Source of the DNA: Chloroflexota bacterium
GTDB taxonomy: Bacteria; Chloroflexota; UBA11872
Length of the DNA stretch: 64,000 nt
Assembly: GCA_022821905.1 (NCBI GenBank)
Contig: JAJECS010000031.1
Location: 49,437 to 113,436, forward strand
Reading direction: 5' to 3'
Of the stretch, positions 60,508-64,000 are shown piece after piece. The position numbers and the translations under genes were made by a program. A model generated the notes under the pieces. The model had not been told where the DNA came from, did no database searches, and worked only from the letters and a program-made list of their open reading frames with translations. Each line of letters opens with the position of its first letter. Within the stretch, counting starts at the first letter, position 1.

Positions 60508-62163
60508 GTGACCGGAGCCGATGCGCTTGTCGCCATCTTGAAAGCCGAAGGCATCCAGCAGGCGTTCTGCTATCCCACGACGCCCATTCTCGAAGCGTTG
60601 GCGCGCGGCGGCGTCCGCACGCTGCTGGCGCGACAGGAGCGCGTGGCCGGCAACATGGCCGACGGCGTGGCGCGCTCGACCAACGGACGCCAACTGGGCG
60701 TCTTCACCGTGCAGCAATCCGCCGGCTCCGAAAACGCTTTCGCGCCGATCGCCCAGTCATTCACCGACTCGTCGCCCCTGCTGTTCATTCCGGGCCACCC
60801 GGGCTTGCGCAAGGCCGGAATTCCGCCGGCGTTTGACGGCCTGCCGCACTACAGCGCCGTGACCAAGCTGGTGCAGCAGCCGACCTCGGCCGACCAGATT
60901 CCGCAGCGCGCCCGCATGGCCATCGCGGCGCTGCGCTCGGGACGGCCCGGTCCGGTGATGTTCGAGATGCCCACCGACGTCGCTGCCCAGGAACTCGACG
61001 ATCCCATCAGGCACGCGCCGGTGCGCCAGGTCAGGAGTGCCGCCGATCCGGGCGCCGTCGAGGAGGCCGCGGAGCGCCTGCTGCGCGCCGAGTCGCCGCT
61101 GATCTGGGCCGGCCAGGGCGTGCTCTACGCCGAAGCCTCGGCCGAGCTGCAAGCCGTGGCCGAGCTCCTGGGCGCACCCGTCATGACCACCCTGCAGGGC
61201 AAGAGCGCCTTCAACGAGCGGCACGAGCTGTCGGCCGGCGTGGGCGCCTACGTCGAGACCGGCATGGTGACGCACTACCTGGAGCACAGCGACACCCTGC
61301 TGGCGGTGGGCACCAGCCTCAGCCTCAGCCCGTTCACGCCCAAGATCCCCGACGGCAAGACGATCATTCACGCCACCAACGACCCGGCGGATCTGCACAA
61401 GGTCTACCCCGCGGACGTGGCCATCTGCGCCGACGCCAAGCTGTTTCTGGCGCAATTGGCCGAAATCTTGAGGTCCCGCGTGGGCGCGCCGCAGCAGGCG
61501 TTGCGCCGGAGCACGACCGCCAAGCTCGCGGAGCTGCGCGCCGCCTGGCGGGCGGATTTCGCCGCCGAGTTCAATGACGCGAGTGACCCCGTCAACGGCT
61601 ACCGCCTCTTCGGTGAGCTATGGAGCCTGATCGACCCCGACACGTCGATGGTCACGCACGAATCCGGCGCCACCCGCGACATCCAGTGCGTGTTCTACGA
61701 GTCGACCGTGCCGCGCAGCTATCTCGGCTGGGGGCAGTCTTCGCAGCTCGGGTTTTCGCTGGGATTGGCCATGGGCGCCAAGCTGGCCAATCCCGACAAG
61801 CTCGTCGTGAACGTGATGGGCGACGGCGCCGCTGGCATGACCGGCATGGACTGGGAAACCGCCTCGCGGGAGAACATCCCCATCCTCAGCGTCATCAAGA
61901 ACGACGCCATCTTCAGCGGCTACGACCGCAACATCCCGACGGCCATCGAGAAGTTCGGCGTGTCCTCGCTATTCGGGGACTATGCGGGCGTGGCCAAGGC
62001 TCTGGGCTGCCACGGTGAGAAGGTCTCCACCGTGGCCGAGTTGCGGCCGGCGCTTCAGCGTGCCATCCGCGCCACGCAGGAAGGCCAGCCCGCCGTGGTG
62101 GACGTGTCCACCGCCGAAACCCGGCGCCTGTCAGTCCCGCCGCCCGAGCGGAAGACGATTTAG
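60508..62163 (+). CDS. Thiamine-diphosphate-dependent enzyme, acetolactate-synthase family
   Basis: An enzyme of about 551 residues with the TPP fold. The catalytic Glu is in LLARQERVAGNMADGVARS, a central DHS-like domain has PLIWAGQGVL, and the PP domain carries VMGDGAAGMTGMDWETASRENIPILSVIKND for Mg-TPP. The activity cannot be named; it differs clearly from the TPP enzyme at 50.7 kb. GTG 60508 (VTGADALVAILKAEG) gives a family-like start; the frame is open to a TTG at 60448. It stands alone. Confidence 0.84.
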   Translation: MTGADALVAILKAEGIQQAFCYPTTPILEALARGGVRTLLARQERVAGNMADGVARSTNGRQLGVFTVQQSAGSENAFAPIAQSFTDSSPLLFIPGHPGLRKAGIPPAFDGLPHYSAVTKLVQQPTSADQIPQRARMAIAALRSGRPGPVMFEMPTDVAAQELDDPIRHAPVRQVRSAADPGAVEEAAERLLRAESPLIWAGQGVLYAEASAELQAVAELLGAPVMTTLQGKSAFNERHELSAGVGAYVETGMVTHYLEHSDTLLAVGTSLSLSPFTPKIPDGKTIIHATNDPADLHKVYPADVAICADAKLFLAQLAEILRSRVGAPQQALRRSTTAKLAELRAAWRADFAAEFNDASDPVNGYRLFGELWSLIDPDTSMVTHESGATRDIQCVFYESTVPRSYLGWGQSSQLGFSLGLAMGAKLANPDKLVVNVMGDGAAGMTGMDWETASRENIPILSVIKNDAIFSGYDRNIPTAIEKFGVSSLFGDYAGVAKALGCHGEKVSTVAELRPALQRAIRATQEGQPAVVDVSTAETRRLSVPPPERKTI

Positions 62164-62237
62164 CGCGGTCAACGGGTCATGCAGAGTTGTCTGGGGTAGT
62201 CTCGGGCTGAAACGTCCTCGAGGTTCTTCAGTGCACC

Positions 62238-63398
62238 ATGGCCCGCGCGACTTACATCCCAATAACACCTTCCGTACTTCGTTGGGCAATTGATGAAAGC
62301 GGCTTCTCCGACCCGGAGTTCGCCGCGAAGATCAAAGTGGAACGGGATGCCCTAGCCGGCTTTCTCGCCGGACAGGTGCAGCCAACGAAGACACAGTTTC
62401 GCGCCATAGTCGACGCCGTGCGCCGGCCAAGTGCCGTGTTTTTTCTCCCCGAGGCGCCGAGCGAGGCGACGTTGAGGCCTCCGTTTCGCCGCGCGATCGG
62501 TGACTCGACGCGCCGCCTCCGCCCGAAGGAACTACGCGAGGTCCGCTGGGCTCTGCGCTTGCAGCGTCTGGTGGCGCGCATTAGAGAGTCTGACGGGGCG
62601 GTGCCGGTGGTCTTTCCGAAGACTCGCCATGACGCGAACCCCGAGGCGGCGGCCGACGCTATCCGCAGAGCGCTGAATGTGAGTTTGGACGCACAGCAGT
62701 CATGGACGACAGCCAGCGCCGCCTTCCGAGGCTGGCGCGCGGCCGCCGAGGCACTCGGAATTGTGGTGCTCCAGCTTCGACTCGACCGCGAAGACGTGCG
62801 CGGCTTCGCCTCGTGGCACCCGCACGCTCCCCTCGCGGCGGTAAGCACAGCCTTCATTCCCCAGGCGCGCAGCTTCTCACTGTGCCACGAGCTGGCCCAC
62901 TTGGTGTTACGCCATGACGCAGCGACCGACATCTCGTCCGGTCGTGAACCGGCGGCGCGCGTAGCTGCGGTCGAGCGCTGGTGCGAACGCACCGCAGCTG
63001 CAGTCTTGCTGCCAGCCTCCGAGGTGCGGACGGTTGTTGACCCAACGGACGGCACCGGCGACTTCGAGCGGGCGCGACAACTGGCAGTGCGTTTCAAGGT
63101 GAGTCTCAGAGCTGCAACTGTGCGGCTAGTGGAGCTCAAACTCGCGCCCAAGGGGCTGTACGCCGTCGTATCTGAGGGCGCGCCGGTGGCTGACTACCCG
63201 GAGCGTCGCAAGGGCGGAGGTGGGCAAAGCGCGGCCGAAATGCGCTTGGGCCAGCTGGGCCGGCCTACGGCACGGCGCATAGTCGATGCAGTCCGATCTG
63301 AGCGTCTATCCGAGCGCGATGCACGCGAGCACCTGAGGCTTGGCGGCATTGGGTTCCGCGACCTGGCCTCGCTGGCAGCTTCGGAGGCAAGCGGCTGA
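62238..63398 (+). CDS. ImmA/IrrE-family metallo-endopeptidase
   Basis: A 386-residue protein. The N-terminal 70 residues form a degenerate XRE-like helical domain (VLRWAIDESGFSDPEFAAKIKVERDALAGFL). After a linker comes an ImmA/IrrE zinc peptidase with His217-Glu218-Leu-Ala-His221 (SLCHELAHLVLRH) and a later WCERTAAAVLLPA block. Relatives cleave phage or stress repressors (ImmA, IrrE) or act as antitoxin-like partners. It starts at ATG 62238, and its stop overlaps the PIN-like gene, an arrangement often seen with DUF4411 toxins. Confidence 0.88.
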   Translation: MARATYIPITPSVLRWAIDESGFSDPEFAAKIKVERDALAGFLAGQVQPTKTQFRAIVDAVRRPSAVFFLPEAPSEATLRPPFRRAIGDSTRRLRPKELREVRWALRLQRLVARIRESDGAVPVVFPKTRHDANPEAAADAIRRALNVSLDAQQSWTTASAAFRGWRAAAEALGIVVLQLRLDREDVRGFASWHPHAPLAAVSTAFIPQARSFSLCHELAHLVLRHDAATDISSGREPAARVAAVERWCERTAAAVLLPASEVRTVVDPTDGTGDFERARQLAVRFKVSLRAATVRLVELKLAPKGLYAVVSEGAPVADYPERRKGGGGQSAAEMRLGQLGRPTARRIVDAVRSERLSERDAREHLRLGGIGFRDLASLAASEASG

Positions 63399-63874
63399 TC
63401 CCTGAAACGATCTACGTCGTCGACACGAACATCCTCATCAATATGGGGCGGAGCATACATATTCCCGCGGCGCAAATGTGGGATTTCTTCGAGACCACAA
63501 TGACGCCGATGGTGGCGAGCGGTCGTGTGACTATTCCCATACATGTCGAGCGGGAACTCAGGCCAGATGCTCCTCACCCCGACGTTCCGGCGGCTTGGGC
63601 GTTTGCCAAGGCTCGTCTGGGCCAAGTGACGCGGGAGCCTTCGCCTGAACGTGTCCGGTCTGTGCTCAGCGTGTTCCCACGACTTGTCGATGCTGGTAGC
63701 GAGCGCGAAGACGCCGATCCGTATGTAGTTGCACTGGCTCTCGATCTAGAGGATGCCGGACAGGATGTCGTGGTGGTAACTCACGACGTTACGGATCGCC
63801 CGCCGCTAAAGACATCGGTCAAGACAGCATGCGACCACTTCGGCATCGAAGTGATGGGCCTAAGGAAGCTCTGA
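63395..63874 (+). CDS. DUF4411-family PIN-like nuclease, probable CTG start
   Basis: A 159-residue PIN-like protein. The N-terminal acidic motif IYVVDTNILINM is essential to the fold but lies upstream of the first ATG (63443), so the start must be earlier. CTG 63395 overlaps the ImmA stop as CTGA and sits 7 bases after GGAGG (63383-63387), making it the best candidate. Further motifs are VERELRPDAP and a C-terminal EDADPYVVALALD, then VVVVTHDV and ACDHFGIEVMGL. DUF4411 genes commonly follow ImmA/IrrE or XRE genes and are predicted toxins. Confidence 0.8.
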   Translation: MIPETIYVVDTNILINMGRSIHIPAAQMWDFFETTMTPMVASGRVTIPIHVERELRPDAPHPDVPAAWAFAKARLGQVTREPSPERVRSVLSVFPRLVDAGSEREDADPYVVALALDLEDAGQDVVVVTHDVTDRPPLKTSVKTACDHFGIEVMGLRKL

Positions 63875-63973
63875 ACAACCAGGGTGCCAGAGCGCCGGAG
63901 CGGCGACAGGGTGCCGTGGGGCGTCGGGTTGACGGCGTTTGGGGCCGGTGGTGCGTCATTAGCGGCGGTTTTG

Positions 63974-63997
63974 GCCCCGCGCGCCGACGCGCGGGGC
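63974..63997. other. Strong GC-rich hairpin at the right edge
   Basis: A perfect 10-bp stem GCCCCGCGCG / CGCGCGGGGC around CCGA, 100 bp after the DUF4411 stop. It could be a terminator, but no T-tract follows before the window ends. The 100 bp before it contain no recognisable gene. Confidence 0.4.
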
Positions 63998-64000
63998 GCA

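Overview
The window is a GC-rich, densely packed bacterial chromosome segment. I infer phylum Chloroflexota. The reasons are an overlapping DUF2298 / Agl23-like (TIGR03663-type) membrane gene pair, proline-threonine spacers in a lipoprotein, EVIKEVPVE-type spacer repeats in a VWA protein, many GTG starts with GTGA stop/start overlaps, and dispersed ATTCC-type palindromes between genes. No rRNA gene is present, so the placement rests on gene style only.

Layout. 1-620: start of a copper P-type ATPase behind a CsoR repressor with a clear operator. 0.9-6.3 kb: three overlapping genes for a surface-glycan-like pathway. 6.3-9.8 kb: ComB-like phosphatase, lipoprotein and an MFS exporter. 9.8-13.2 kb: a RecQ-phosphoribosyltransferase gene overlapping a DprA-like gene, the best candidate for an under-described DNA-conflict module. 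14.7-22.7 kb: sulfite reductase, APS reductase, APS kinase and ATP sulfurylase, followed by hemC, SUMT, hemD and hemB. Together these reduce sulfate and make most of the sirohaem that sulfite reductase needs. 23.5-27.6 kb (minus): parA, ftsZ and a GAF histidine kinase. 27.8-30.3 kb: an ECF sigma factor overlapping a membrane VWA protein, with a recognisable ECF promoter. 30.4-41.9 kb: TrkA-type proteins, L25, a class A PBP, a large membrane protein and several oxidoreductases.

42.2 kb carries a selenocysteine tRNA (UCA anticodon, long variable arm, G73, encoded CCA), flanked by an orphan ribbon-helix-helix gene and an XRE-Mrr restriction pair. 43.8-55.5 kb is metabolic: a sulfatase, an M16 peptidase pair, a metallopeptidase fused in frame to a threonine-synthase-like enzyme, a TPP enzyme, and an enolase-superfamily/RibD/DUF362 operon.

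55.7-63.9 kb is rich in toxin-antitoxin-like modules. It holds a VapC coupled to an unusual 287-residue partner, a truncated antitoxin, a vapBC pair between 41-bp direct repeats, and an ImmA/IrrE-DUF4411 pair whose second gene probably starts at CTG. No CRISPR array, insertion sequence, integrase or replication origin was seen.
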